Shown piece by piece: positions 1 through 7,878 of a DNA stretch of 64,000 bases. A model generated the notes under the pieces. It did not search any database, was not told the DNA's origin, and saw nothing but the letters and a program-made list of their open reading frames with translations. The stretch spans positions 12,097-76,096 of the forward strand of contig CAZJFH010000021.1 of NCBI GenBank assembly GCA_964545205.1, written 5' to 3'. A program made the position numbers and the translations under genes. This DNA is from CAZJFH01 sp964545205 (GTDB taxonomy: Bacteria; Pseudomonadota; Alphaproteobacteria; Rhodospirillales; Magnetospirillaceae). Position 1 is the stretch's first letter. Each line of letters opens with the position of its first letter.

Positions 1-100
1 TGATGTCGATCGGATGCACCCGATAGGCCAGCCCGGTCTCCTCCAGCATGATCGAGACCTTGCGGCCGTTCGGCGTTCCCCAAGTGTAGAGGTCGATCAT
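1..100 (-). CDS. Glutathione S-transferase (YfcG/YghU-like), N-terminal part only
   Basis: The reading frame starts at an ATG at 100 and runs off the left edge of the window, so only about 33 residues are visible. They begin MIDLYTWGTPNGRKVSIMLE, the thioredoxin-fold start of nu-class, YfcG-like glutathione transferases, in which the T-P-N-G loop binds glutathione and serves disulfide-bond reductase activity. The family link rests on this short stretch alone; the C-terminal helical domain lies outside the window. Two more glutathione-transferase-fold genes lie at 9848-10441 and 12668-13603. Confidence 0.7.
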   Translation of the reverse strand, partial: MIDLYTWGTPNGRKVSIMLEETGLAYRVHPIDI

Positions 101-227
101 CGGCAATCTCCCTGCGTCTGTGCGGCGGCCCAGCATAAGGGCGCCGGCGCCGCGCGCCAACGGGTTAGGGCGGCGCGACGGCGGGCAGGGGCCTTGGCGC
201 CGGCGTCCGGCGCGCCCACGTCCCCAG

Positions 228-352
228 TCATGGACCTTCGATGGTCTGTCCGGCTTTTCCGAGCAGAGCCGGACGGAGCGCCGGAAACGGACGCGACGAA
301 GGATGATCGAAGACCGTAGCGGAGGCCCGGCCTTTTGGCTGGGCCTTCGTCT
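228..352 (+). ncRNA. Candidate structured RNA or leader ending in a terminator-like hairpin
   Basis: The roughly 300-base gap before the next gene contains several strong hairpins: GGACC/GGTCT at 232-236/243-247, GTCCGGCT/AGCCGGAC at 248-255/267-274, and a terminator-like stem at 323-332/337-346 with a TTTT loop followed by TCGTCTATT. GACGAAGG at 295-302 can pair with CCTTCGTC at 344-351, or its CGAAGG part can pair with CCTTCG at 235-240. These pairings exclude each other, as in a switch. It could be a small RNA or the leader of the downstream gene. No known RNA family was recognised. Confidence 0.25.
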
Positions 353-398
353 ATTCGCGTTCTATGATATGCGGGTCGCACGCATTCAAAGGCGCCCC

Positions 399-1598
399 AT
401 GCTTCCGCCCGAACTCGCCGAAACCGTCGCCGGCCGCCCGCGGCTGCGGCCGCACATCCACCACCTGCCGGACCTGCTCGACCGCACGCCGGCGGACGTG
501 CTCGAATCCTTCCGCCGCAGCCAGGTCGCGGATTTCGCCGCCGTCGTCGCGCAGATGGCGCAGGCCGACGCGCCGCTGGCGCGGCTGTTCGCGGATCTGC
601 GCCGCCGCGTCGGGTCCGACCACGCCTTCGCGCGGCTGCCCTATCTCGAGCCGCGCGCGCTGCACGGGCTGTTCCTCGAGCTGCACGAGCACGTGATGGC
701 CCATCCGGTGTGGCTGCATCCGTTCTTCACCCGGTTCTTCCGCGGCGCGTTCGACCGGGCGCAGCTCGAAGGCTGGGCGGTGCACTACTTCAACCAGGTC
801 AAGAACACCCGCCAGTGCGTGGCGCTGGCGATCGGGCGCTTCCACGGCCTGATGGGGCTGCCCTACGGCGTGCTCAACGAGCGCGTCTCCGAGCTGACCC
901 AGATCGTGCTGGCGCAGCTCGTCGCCGACGAGTACGGCGTCGGCGTCCACGGCGTCGACGACTATCCGTCGCTGGCGGCGCTGTTCGGCTCGCGCACCCA
1001 CATCGTCATGTACCGCCAGTTGTTCGACGGGCTCGGCATCGCCGCCGACGCCCAGGACGCGCCGCTGCTGCCCGCGGTCGCCGACAACGTGCTGATCCAG
1101 CGCCTGGTCGCCGGCGATCCGGCGTTCTCGCCGCTCGAGGCGCTGGCCTCGGTCGGGCTGGGCATGGAGTGGGGGGTGCCCGAGTTCTTCAGCCTGCTGC
1201 TCGGCGGCGTCCTGCGCTACGCCGACCGCGAGGACCTGCCGCTGGCTCCGGCGCATCTCGAAGTGCTGACCGCCCACGTCAAGTACGACGTCCTGCACGC
1301 GCTGTCGGTGATGCTGGTGACCGCGCTGCACGTCCGCGACGGCGCGGACGTCGCCCGGGTCAAGAACGCCACCAACATGCTGATGGCCGGCCGCTACGCG
1401 ATGATGAGCGGCCTCTACCGCCATCTGTTCGGCGAGGACTGCCCCGACGCGGGCGAACTGGAGCCCCGCCACCAGGTCGCCGACCGCCGCATCGAGCAGG
1501 CTTTGCTGGCGGCCCGCCGCGCGACGCCGGCCGAGGCGGTCGTCGGCGGCGCGGCGTGGCGCGACGGAACGGCGGTGCCCTTCGTGTTCGCCGCCTGA
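399..1598 (+). CDS. Heme-oxygenase-like diiron (HDO/PqqC-fold) iron-containing redox enzyme
   Basis: A 399-residue all-helical protein resembling the iron-containing redox enzyme family of the heme-oxygenase-like fold (relatives: PqqC, TenA, UndA, BesC). Visible candidate metal ligands are H129 in AVHYFNQ, E178 and H184 in ADEYG..H, E257 in GMEWGVPEF, and the pattern H293-x3-D297-x2-H300 in HVKYDVLH, typical of the third core helix of HDO proteins. The substrate is unknown; family members do oxidative N-oxygenation, C-C cleavage or decarboxylation. The gene stands alone, with no biosynthetic partners. The start at 399 has AAAGG about 8 bases upstream; an in-frame ATG at 369 is an alternative. 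Confidence 0.7.
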   Translation: MLPPELAETVAGRPRLRPHIHHLPDLLDRTPADVLESFRRSQVADFAAVVAQMAQADAPLARLFADLRRRVGSDHAFARLPYLEPRALHGLFLELHEHVMAHPVWLHPFFTRFFRGAFDRAQLEGWAVHYFNQVKNTRQCVALAIGRFHGLMGLPYGVLNERVSELTQIVLAQLVADEYGVGVHGVDDYPSLAALFGSRTHIVMYRQLFDGLGIAADAQDAPLLPAVADNVLIQRLVAGDPAFSPLEALASVGLGMEWGVPEFFSLLLGGVLRYADREDLPLAPAHLEVLTAHVKYDVLHALSVMLVTALHVRDGADVARVKNATNMLMAGRYAMMSGLYRHLFGEDCPDAGELEPRHQVADRRIEQALLAARRATPAEAVVGGAAWRDGTAVPFVFAA

Positions 1599-1674
1599 AA
1601 CGTCACGAAGGCTTCATTTGCGATCGCTGCGCCGGCGGGCCGATACTGCGGGAAAGCAGACAGCGAGGACGGTC

Positions 1675-1878
1675 ATGGACGCCCTGCCTTCCGGGCCGGC
1701 GTGCCCGAACTGCGGCGGCACCGGCGCGCGCCTGGTCACCGCCGCGATCGACGACGAGGCGCCGCTGTACTGGTGCCTGTCCTGCCGGGTGCCGTGGGTC
1801 GCGGACGCGGCGCCGGCTACTGGAAGTCGCGCGACCCCAGCCCCGGCGGAGATCCCGCGCCGCCGCTCAGTCGGCTGA
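1675..1878 (+). CDS. Small zinc-ribbon protein, unknown function
   Basis: A 67-residue protein with two Cys pairs, CPNC near residue 10 and CLSC about 23 residues later, the layout of a short zinc ribbon. The tail is Ala/Pro/Arg-rich and probably disordered. GAGGA lies 7 bases before the ATG. Its last 62 bases overlap the convergent 3' end of dnaE2, so the tail codons are constrained by the other strand. It may bind nucleic acid or protein; nothing nearby identifies the function. It could be a chance frame, but the paired CxxC motifs and the ribosome-binding site argue for a gene. Confidence 0.5.
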   Translation: MDALPSGPACPNCGGTGARLVTAAIDDEAPLYWCLSCRVPWVADAAPATGSRATPAPAEIPRRRSVG

Positions 1879-4800
1879 GCCGCCAGGTCTCGTCGACCAG
1901 GCGCTCGGCGACGACGTGGATCACCAGGTCCTCGCGCTGGACCTTGCCCTCGACGGTCAGCACCTTGGCGCCCAGCACCTCGCGGCGGAAGCGTTCGAAG
2001 ACGCCGGGCCAGACGATGACGTTGGCGATGCCGCCCTCGTCCTCCATGGTCACGAAGATCACCCCCGAGGCGGTGGCCGGCCGCTGGCGCACCGTCACCA
2101 GCCCGGCCACCTTGACCCGGCCCGAGGCGGTCGCCAGCCGCGCCGCCGGAATGACGCCGTCGGCGGTCAGTTCGCGGCGCATCAGCGCCAGCGGGTGCTC
2201 GCGCAAGGTCAGCCGCACCGCCGCGTAATCCTCCAGCACCTGCTCGCCGGGCGCCAGATCGCCCAGCGGCACCGCCTGCTCGCGGCGCTCGGCGGCGGCG
2301 AACAGCGGCATCGTCGTCGTGTCGAGCCCCTTGACCGCCCACAGCGCCTCGCGCCGGTTGAGCCCGAGCCCGGCGAAGGCGTCGGCGCGGGCCAGCGTTT
2401 CCAGCGCGGCGATGGTCACGGCGCGGCCGCGAACGCGCCGCCACAAGTCGTTCATATCCATGAACATTCCGGTTTCCCGCGCCGCGACCAGCGCCCGCAT
2501 CTCGGCCTCGCGCAGGCCCTTGACCTGGCGGAAGCCGAGCCGCAGCGCCAGACCGAAGCGGTCGCGCTCCAGCGTGCCGTCCCAGGCGCTGGCGTTGACG
2601 TCGACCGGCAGCACGCGGACGCCGTGGTTGCGGGCGTCGCGGACGATCTGCGCCGGCGCGTAGAAGCCCATCGGCTGGCTGTTGAGCAGGGCGCAGGCGA
2701 AGGCGGCGGGGTGATGGCACTTCAGCCAGGCCGAGACGTAGACCAGCAGCGCGAAGCTGGCGGCGTGGCTTTCGGGGAAGCCGTATTCGCCGAAGCCCTC
2801 GATCTGGCGGAAGCATCTTTCCGCGAAATCAAGTGGATAGCCGTTGCGCCTCATGCCGGCCAGGAACTTCTCGCGGAACTTTCCGACCTCGCCGGCGCGG
2901 CGGAAGGTGGCCATGGCGCGGCGCAGGCGGTCGGCGTCCTCGGGGCTGAAGCCGGCGCATTCGATCGACAGCCGCATCGCCTGCTCCTGGAACAGCGGCA
3001 CGCCCAGGGTCTTGCCCAGCACCCGGCGCAGTTCGGGGGTGGGATAGCTCACCGCCTCCTGGCCCATGCGCCGGCGCAGGTAGGGATGGACCATGTCGCC
3101 CTGGATCGGCCCCGGGCGGACGATCGCCACCTCGATCACCAGGTCGTAGAAGGTGCGCGGCCTCAGCCGCGGCAGCATGGTCATCTGCGCCCGGCTCTCG
3201 ACCTGGAACACGCCGACGCTGTCGGCCTTGCACAGCATGTCGTAGACGGCGGGATCCTCGGCCGGCACGGTGGCGAGGTCGACCTCGAGACCCTGGTGCT
3301 CGCGCAGCAGCGCGAACGCCTTGCGCACGCAGGTCAGCATGCCCAGCGCCAGCACGTCGACCTTGAGCATGCCCAGCGTGTCGAGATCGTCCTTGTCCCA
3401 CTCGATCACCGTGCGGTCTTCCATCGCCGCGTTGGCGATCGGCACCACCTCGTCGAGGCGGCCGCGGGTCATCACGAAGCCGCCGACATGCTGCGAAAGA
3501 TGTCGTGGAAAACCAAGCAGTTCGTGGGCGAGGCTCAGTGCCAGGCGCAGCCGCGGCTCGTCGGGATCGAGGCCGATCTCGCGGATATGGGCGTCCTGCA
3601 CCGGATCCTTCGAGAAGCCCCAGATCGTGCCGGCCAGGGCGCCGACCACGTCCTCGGACAGGCCCAGCGCCTTGCCGACCTCGCGGATGGCGCTGCGCGA
3701 GCGGTAGGTGATGACGGTGGCGGCGAGGCCGGCGCGCTCGCGGCCGTATTTGGCGTAGATGTACTGGATCACCTCCTCGCGGCGCTCGTGCTCGAAATCG
3801 ACGTCGATGTCGGGCGGCTCGTTGCGCGCCGCCGAGATGAAGCGCTCGAACAAAAGGTCCGCGCGCGCCGGGTCGACGGCGGTGATTCCCAAGCAGAAGC
3901 ACACCGCCGAATTGGCCGCCGAGCCGCGGCCCTGGCACAGGATCCCGCGCGATCGGGCGAAGGCGACGATGTCATGCACCGTAAGGAAATACGGCGCGTA
4001 GTTCATCTCGCCTATCAGCTTGAACTCGTGTTCGATCTGGGCGCGGACCTTGTCCGGGACGCCGTCGGGATAGCGCCCGGCCGCCCCCGCCCAGGTCAGC
4101 CGCTCCATCTCCTGCTGCGGCGTCAGCCCGTCGGCGGTGGCCTCGATCGGGTATTCGTAGCGCAGCTCGTCGAGGGAGAAGCGGCAGCGCTCGGCGATCT
4201 CGGCGGTGCGGGCCAGCGCTTGCGGGTGGCGGGCGAACAGCGCCGCCATCTCCGCCGCCGGCTTGAGGTGGCGCTCGGCGTTGGCGGCGAGCCGCCAGCC
4301 CGCCGCGTCGACGGTGACGTGCTCGCGGATGCAGGTCAGCACGTCCATCAGCGGCCGCCGCGCCGGCGTGTGGCAGTGGACGTCGTTGGTGGCGACCATC
4401 GGCACATCGGCCGCGGCGGCGATCCCGGCAAGTTCGTGCAGCCGCCGCGCGTCCTCGCCTCGGTACAGCGGGGTGGCGGCGAGATAACAGGCGTCGCCAA
4501 CATCGGCGCGCAACCGCTTGAGATCGCGAAGGAAATCGTCGCCTGGCGTCTCCGGCGCCAGCACCGCCAGCACCTGGCCCCCGGCATGGGCGAGCAGGTC
4601 GTCCCAGCCGATGTCGCATTGGTCCTTGGCCGCCCGCCGCTTGCCCAGGGTCAGCAGCCGGCACAGCCGGCCATAGGCGGCGCGGTCGCTCGGCCAGCAC
4701 AGCACGCTCGGTTTGCCGTCGCTGAAGTCCAGCCGCGCCCCGACGACCAGCCGGATGCCGAGCTGTTTGGCGGCGTCATGGGCGCGCACCACCCCGGCCA

Positions 4801-4930
4801 GGCTGTTGCGATCGGTCACCGCGATCGCCGGATGGCCCAAGGCGGCGGCCGTCAGCACCAGCTCGTCGGGATGCGAGGCGCCGCGCAGGAACGAGAAGTT
4901 GGTGGTGACCTGGAGCTCGATATAGGTCAT
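1817..4930 (-). CDS. dnaE2: Error-prone DNA polymerase III alpha subunit DnaE2
   Basis: A 1037-residue C-family polymerase of the usual DnaE2 length. An N-terminal PHP domain (residues 1-200) is followed by the palm, where PDIDVDFEHERR at 373-384 carries the catalytic Asp residues, then fingers, helix-hairpin-helix region and a C-terminal OB fold (about 930-1000). It copies past lesions as part of the inducible mutasome with ImuA and ImuB. It follows imuB on the same strand after a 172-base gap that holds a pair of palindromic repeats and no LexA box of its own, so it is probably expressed from the SOS promoter of imuB. ATG start at 4930. Confidence 0.95.
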   Translation of the reverse strand: MTYIELQVTTNFSFLRGASHPDELVLTAAALGHPAIAVTDRNSLAGVVRAHDAAKQLGIRLVVGARLDFSDGKPSVLCWPSDRAAYGRLCRLLTLGKRRAAKDQCDIGWDDLLAHAGGQVLAVLAPETPGDDFLRDLKRLRADVGDACYLAATPLYRGEDARRLHELAGIAAAADVPMVATNDVHCHTPARRPLMDVLTCIREHVTVDAAGWRLAANAERHLKPAAEMAALFARHPQALARTAEIAERCRFSLDELRYEYPIEATADGLTPQQEMERLTWAGAAGRYPDGVPDKVRAQIEHEFKLIGEMNYAPYFLTVHDIVAFARSRGILCQGRGSAANSAVCFCLGITAVDPARADLLFERFISAARNEPPDIDVDFEHERREEVIQYIYAKYGRERAGLAATVITYRSRSAIREVGKALGLSEDVVGALAGTIWGFSKDPVQDAHIREIGLDPDEPRLRLALSLAHELLGFPRHLSQHVGGFVMTRGRLDEVVPIANAAMEDRTVIEWDKDDLDTLGMLKVDVLALGMLTCVRKAFALLREHQGLEVDLATVPAEDPAVYDMLCKADSVGVFQVESRAQMTMLPRLRPRTFYDLVIEVAIVRPGPIQGDMVHPYLRRRMGQEAVSYPTPELRRVLGKTLGVPLFQEQAMRLSIECAGFSPEDADRLRRAMATFRRAGEVGKFREKFLAGMRRNGYPLDFAERCFRQIEGFGEYGFPESHAASFALLVYVSAWLKCHHPAAFACALLNSQPMGFYAPAQIVRDARNHGVRVLPVDVNASAWDGTLERDRFGLALRLGFRQVKGLREAEMRALVAARETGMFMDMNDLWRRVRGRAVTIAALETLARADAFAGLGLNRREALWAVKGLDTTTMPLFAAAERREQAVPLGDLAPGEQVLEDYAAVRLTLREHPLALMRRELTADGVIPAARLATASGRVKVAGLVTVRQRPATASGVIFVTMEDEGGIANVIVWPGVFERFRREVLGAKVLTVEGKVQREDLVIHVVAERLVDETWRLSRLSGGAGSPPGLGSRDFQ

Positions 4931-4948
4931 CCCAGTCTACCTCCTGGT

Positions 4949-5057
4949 CGTCATGCCCGGGCTTGGCCCGGGCATCCACGTTTCTCAACCTGAACAGTGC
5001 TTTAGCCGCTGATGGGGCGGTGCCGCGTGGATGGCCGGGACAAGCCCGGCCATGACG
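4949..5057. repeat. Inverted doublet of a 32-base palindromic (REP-like) repeat
   Basis: Two 32-base units in opposite orientation, 4949-4980 and 5026-5057, are separated by 45 bases. Each is itself a hairpin: CGTCATG at one end, CATCCACG at the other and a GC-rich stem between. The two copies differ by compensating changes in the stem (CCCGGGC against GCCGGGC arms), so the fold is kept. The same doublet layout with a 46-base spacer occurs at 16263-16373, and the right-hand unit there is identical over all 32 bases. It lies between imuB and dnaE2 and could affect mRNA stability there. Confidence 0.85.
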
Positions 5058-5102
5058 GTGAAGGGGCCGGAGGGTGCCACGGGGGTGACGAACGAGGGTG
5101 TT

Positions 5103-6623
5103 TCACGCGAACACCCCGTGGACGAACCACGCCGCGCCCTCGCGGAACAACCAGAAGCGCCGCCCGGCGGCGTCCTCGACGCGCCAGTAGTCGCGCATCG
5201 CCGAGGGCGGCGGCGGCGTGGCGCCGTGCCACCATTCGGCGCAGATGCGCTCGGGCCCCTCGGCGCGGGCCACCGCCACCGCCTCGCGGCGCCAGGTGAA
5301 GCGGGCCGGCGGCCCGGCGGTCGCCTCGGCGGCGACGCGCTCGGGGCTGCGCAGCAGCCGCGCCGGACGCGGCGGCACCGGCCAGGCCTGCGATCCCTTG
5401 CCGCCGAGCGGCGCGGCCGGGCGCACGGCGCGCTCGGGGATGTGGCTGGGGCGCGGCGCCAGACGCACGACGCCGCCGCGCCCGAGGCGATTGCCGAGCC
5501 GGTCGACCAGCAGGCCGAGGTCGTCGCCGGGCTCGTCGCGGCGGTGATCGGCGATGTCGAGCTGGCGGGCGCCTTGCGGCTCGGCGACGGTGGCGGCCAG
5601 GGCCGCCGCCTCGAAGCCGAAACCGGCGTCGAGGCCGTCGAGGTCGCGGGCGAACAGCCGCGCCAGATGCTTGGCGTCGCGCACCGGCCGGGCGGTGCCG
5701 GCGGCCAGCCGCGCCAGCGTGCCGTCGGTGCGGTACAGCGTCAGCTCCAGCCGCCGCGCGCCCAGGCCCTGGCGGGCGAGCACGGCGCACAATTCGTCCA
5801 GCAGGTGGTTCAGCGCCGCGACGACGTCCTCGGTCCGCGCGATCGGCTCGGCGAAGGCGAGGCGGGCGCGATGCGGCGTCTCGGGCCGCGCCGGCGAGAT
5901 CGGCTCGGCCGCCGCGCCCAGCAGCTGGTCGAGGCGGCGCGCCACGACGTCGCCGAAGCGCGTCGCCAGCGGCCCGCGCGGCAGCGCATGGAGATCGCCG
6001 ATGCGCCGCAGCCCCAGCCGGTGCAGGGTCGCCGCCGCCGCCGGCGGCAGCCGCAGCGCCGCCACCGGCAACGCGGCCAGGAGCTGTCGCGCCGCCCCCT
6101 CGGGCACCACGGCCGTGCGGGCGCCGGCGTCGCGGCCGAAGCGCACCGCCGCCCAGGCGGCGCCGGGGGTGTCGGCGATGGCGGCGTGCGCGGCGAAGCC
6201 GAGGCCGTCGAGCCGGTCGAGGATGGCGTCGAGCATCGCCGCCTCGCCGCCGAACAGATGGGCGCAGCCGCTGGCGTCGAGCCAGATGCCGCCGCCGCCG
6301 TCGGCGTCGAGGCCGTCGACGGCGGTCCAGGGCGTGAAGCGGCCGCACCAGTCGGCCAGCGCCGCCAGGCAGGCCAGCTCGGCCGCGGGATCGGCGCCGG
6401 CGGTCCTGAGATCGGGCAGCAGCGCCCGCGCGTCGGCCGCCGTCTGGCCGGACTGGACGCCGGCGGCCTGGGCGGCGGCGCTGGCGGCGATCACGCGCAA
6501 GCCGCCCTGGGCCGGCGCCACGGTGGCCAGCGGCCGGCCGCGCCAGGCGGCGAGGGCGGCGCCGCGCCGGCTCAGCCGGTCGGTGGCGAGGGCGGGCAGC
6601 CAGAGGGAGATTATCCGTCGCAT
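5103..6623 (-). CDS. imuB: ImuB, inactive Y-family polymerase-like mutasome protein
   Basis: A 506-residue protein starting MRRIISLWLPALATDRL, the hallmark start of ImuB. It has the Y-family palm/fingers layout up to about residue 240 and a little-finger region to about 340. The catalytic acidic residues are not evident, as is known for ImuB, which acts as a scaffold between the beta clamp, DnaE2 and ImuA. The Pro/Arg-rich C-terminal part (about 380-506) is the expected interaction region. A perfect LexA box lies 9 bases before the ATG and a TTGACT hexamer (6655-6660, minus strand) lies just upstream, so SOS control is direct. Confidence 0.93.
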   Translation of the reverse strand: MRRIISLWLPALATDRLSRRGAALAAWRGRPLATVAPAQGGLRVIAASAAAQAAGVQSGQTAADARALLPDLRTAGADPAAELACLAALADWCGRFTPWTAVDGLDADGGGGIWLDASGCAHLFGGEAAMLDAILDRLDGLGFAAHAAIADTPGAAWAAVRFGRDAGARTAVVPEGAARQLLAALPVAALRLPPAAAATLHRLGLRRIGDLHALPRGPLATRFGDVVARRLDQLLGAAAEPISPARPETPHRARLAFAEPIARTEDVVAALNHLLDELCAVLARQGLGARRLELTLYRTDGTLARLAAGTARPVRDAKHLARLFARDLDGLDAGFGFEAAALAATVAEPQGARQLDIADHRRDEPGDDLGLLVDRLGNRLGRGGVVRLAPRPSHIPERAVRPAAPLGGKGSQAWPVPPRPARLLRSPERVAAEATAGPPARFTWRREAVAVARAEGPERICAEWWHGATPPPPSAMRDYWRVEDAAGRRFWLFREGAAWFVHGVFA

Positions 6624-6632
6624 GGCGCCGAT

Positions 6633-6647
6633 GTTCTCATTTTGTTC
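6633..6647 (-). promoter_or_regulatory. LexA box upstream of imuB
   Basis: GTTC-TCATTTT-GTTC is a perfect match to the alphaproteobacterial LexA operator GTTC-N7-GTTC. It is 9 bases from the imuB ATG and overlaps the likely core promoter. It lies in the 105-base divergent gap shared with the bacteriohemerythrin gene, so that gene may also be repressed by LexA. Confidence 0.92.
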
Positions 6648-6728
6648 CGTACAAAGTCAAGGAGTGGCCGGCGGTCGTGCTTTAGAAGGCGCTGATAAAC
6701 CTGCCACAGAGCGGATTTCGGAGGCTTC

Positions 6729-7127
6729 ATGGCGCAGCTCATCGAATGGCGTGACGACTTCAAGACCGGCATCGCGTCGGTCGACCACGAGCACCGCGAA
6801 CTGATCGACACCATCAACGCCCTCCACGACGACAGCCGCGTTCATGGCGACAAGGCGACGGTCGAGGCGGTGCTCGGCGACATCCATTCCGGCATCTCGG
6901 CGCATTTCGCGCTCGAGGAGAAGGTGATGCGCGACATGGCCTATCCCGAGTACGGCGCCCACAAGGCCGAGCACGAAGCCCTGCTCGACGCCATCCGCGA
7001 CATCATGGAGCAGGTCCACGCCGACCCGGCCTTCAGCTACCGCGACCGCCTGCAGACCCAGCTCCAGCGCTGGTTCGGCGACCACTTCAAGGGCGCCGAC
7101 GCCCGCCTGCACCGGGTCACCGGCTGA
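6729..7127 (+). CDS. Bacteriohemerythrin
   Basis: A 132-residue single-domain hemerythrin. All seven diiron ligands are in place: H22 (VDHEHREL), H59 and E63 (HFALEE), H78 and H82 (HKAEH), H119 and D124 (HFKGAD). Such proteins bind O2 reversibly at a non-heme diiron site and are credited with O2 storage, sensing or delivery in the cytosol. GGAGG lies 4 bases before the ATG. The gene is divergent from imuB across the gap holding the imuB LexA box, and its last 11 bases overlap the convergent end of imuA. This placement inside an SOS mutasome locus is unusual. Confidence 0.93.
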   Translation: MAQLIEWRDDFKTGIASVDHEHRELIDTINALHDDSRVHGDKATVEAVLGDIHSGISAHFALEEKVMRDMAYPEYGAHKAEHEALLDAIRDIMEQVHADPAFSYRDRLQTQLQRWFGDHFKGADARLHRVTG

Positions 7128-7791
7128 CCAGTTCGCCGGCCCGCCACTCGACCAGCCAGTCGCGCGGCGCGCCGCCGCGGCAGCGCTCCAGCGCCAGCCG
7201 CCAGCGCGGCGCGCCGATGCCGCCCCAGGCCGTCGCGGCGCTGACGGCGGCGGCGACGCGCCAACGGGTGGTCGCCGCGCCGGCCGGTCGCGCCGTCGGC
7301 GGCTGCAACGCGAAGCCGGTGGTGCCGCCGGCCTCGGCCGCCAATTGCAGCCGGCGCTGGGCGGTGAGGTCGAGTTCGGGAATCTCGGCCACCACGCCGC
7401 CCAGGCGCGGGCATCGCAGCCCTTCCTCCATCGCCCACAGCAGCTCGGTGCGGTCGCGACCGCGCACCACGATCAGCCGTTCGGCCGCCAGTCCGAAGCT
7501 CGTCAGGCCGGGCGGGTAGAGATCCTGCGCCGCGCCGCGCGGCAGGCACCACAGCACCGGCCCGCGCGCGCTCAGCCGCCCCAGCACGACGGCCACGAAT
7601 CCGGTGGCGGCGGCCTGGTCGGCGGCGACGATCTCGTGCAGGCAGGCCAGCGGCAGCCCGCCCCACGGCAGGGCGGCGTCGATCTCGGGCGCCAGCGCCA
7701 GCGTCTCGGCGGCGGCCGGCGCGCGGCGCTCCAGCGCCCAGATGCGGGCGCGCAGGGATTCGATGGTGGCGGCGGCGTCGGTGCGGGGCAT
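7117..7791 (-). CDS. imuA: ImuA, RecA/SulA-like mutasome protein
   Basis: A 224-residue ImuA homologue with a conserved core around residues 35-130 (GGLPLACLHEI, RLIVVRGRDRTELLWAMEEGL, RCPRLGGVVAE). ImuA is a RecA-fold protein that supports the ImuB-DnaE2 mutasome during translesion synthesis. In most alphaproteobacteria imuA runs directly into imuB; here a hemerythrin gene on the other strand separates them, and imuA has its own LexA box 8 bases upstream. A TTGACT hexamer (minus strand, 7835-7840) followed 17 bases later by CTAGAA is a reasonable promoter overlapping that box. Confidence 0.9.
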   Translation of the reverse strand: MPRTDAAATIESLRARIWALERRAPAAAETLALAPEIDAALPWGGLPLACLHEIVAADQAAATGFVAVVLGRLSARGPVLWCLPRGAAQDLYPPGLTSFGLAAERLIVVRGRDRTELLWAMEEGLRCPRLGGVVAEIPELDLTAQRRLQLAAEAGGTTGFALQPPTARPAGAATTRWRVAAAVSAATAWGGIGAPRWRLALERCRGGAPRDWLVEWRAGELVSR

Positions 7792-7799
7792 GGCGCGAT

Positions 7800-7814
7800 G
7801 TTCCGCATTCGTTC
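7800..7814 (-). promoter_or_regulatory. LexA box upstream of imuA
   Basis: GTTC-CGCATTC-GTTC is a second perfect LexA operator, 8 bases from the imuA ATG. It also faces the plus-strand methyltransferase gene at 7879, which could come under the same repressor. Two independent boxes show that imuA and imuB-dnaE2 are separate SOS transcription units here. Confidence 0.92.
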
Positions 7815-7878
7815 TAGCGATGGCGATCGAGCGGAGTCAAGGCTTGCTGAGATGGTGGCTGATGCCCATTCTCGCCAT

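Noticed and set aside
710..4993. A 1427-codon open frame on the plus strand
   Set aside because: It is antisense to dnaE2 and an out-of-frame shadow of the HDO gene; its translation is Arg/Gly/His-rich with no domain. High GC makes such frames common.
7800..7814. LexA control of the plus-strand methyltransferase at 7879
   Set aside because: The box is 65 bases upstream and positioned for imuA; no promoter for the methyltransferase could be placed relative to it, so no claim is made.
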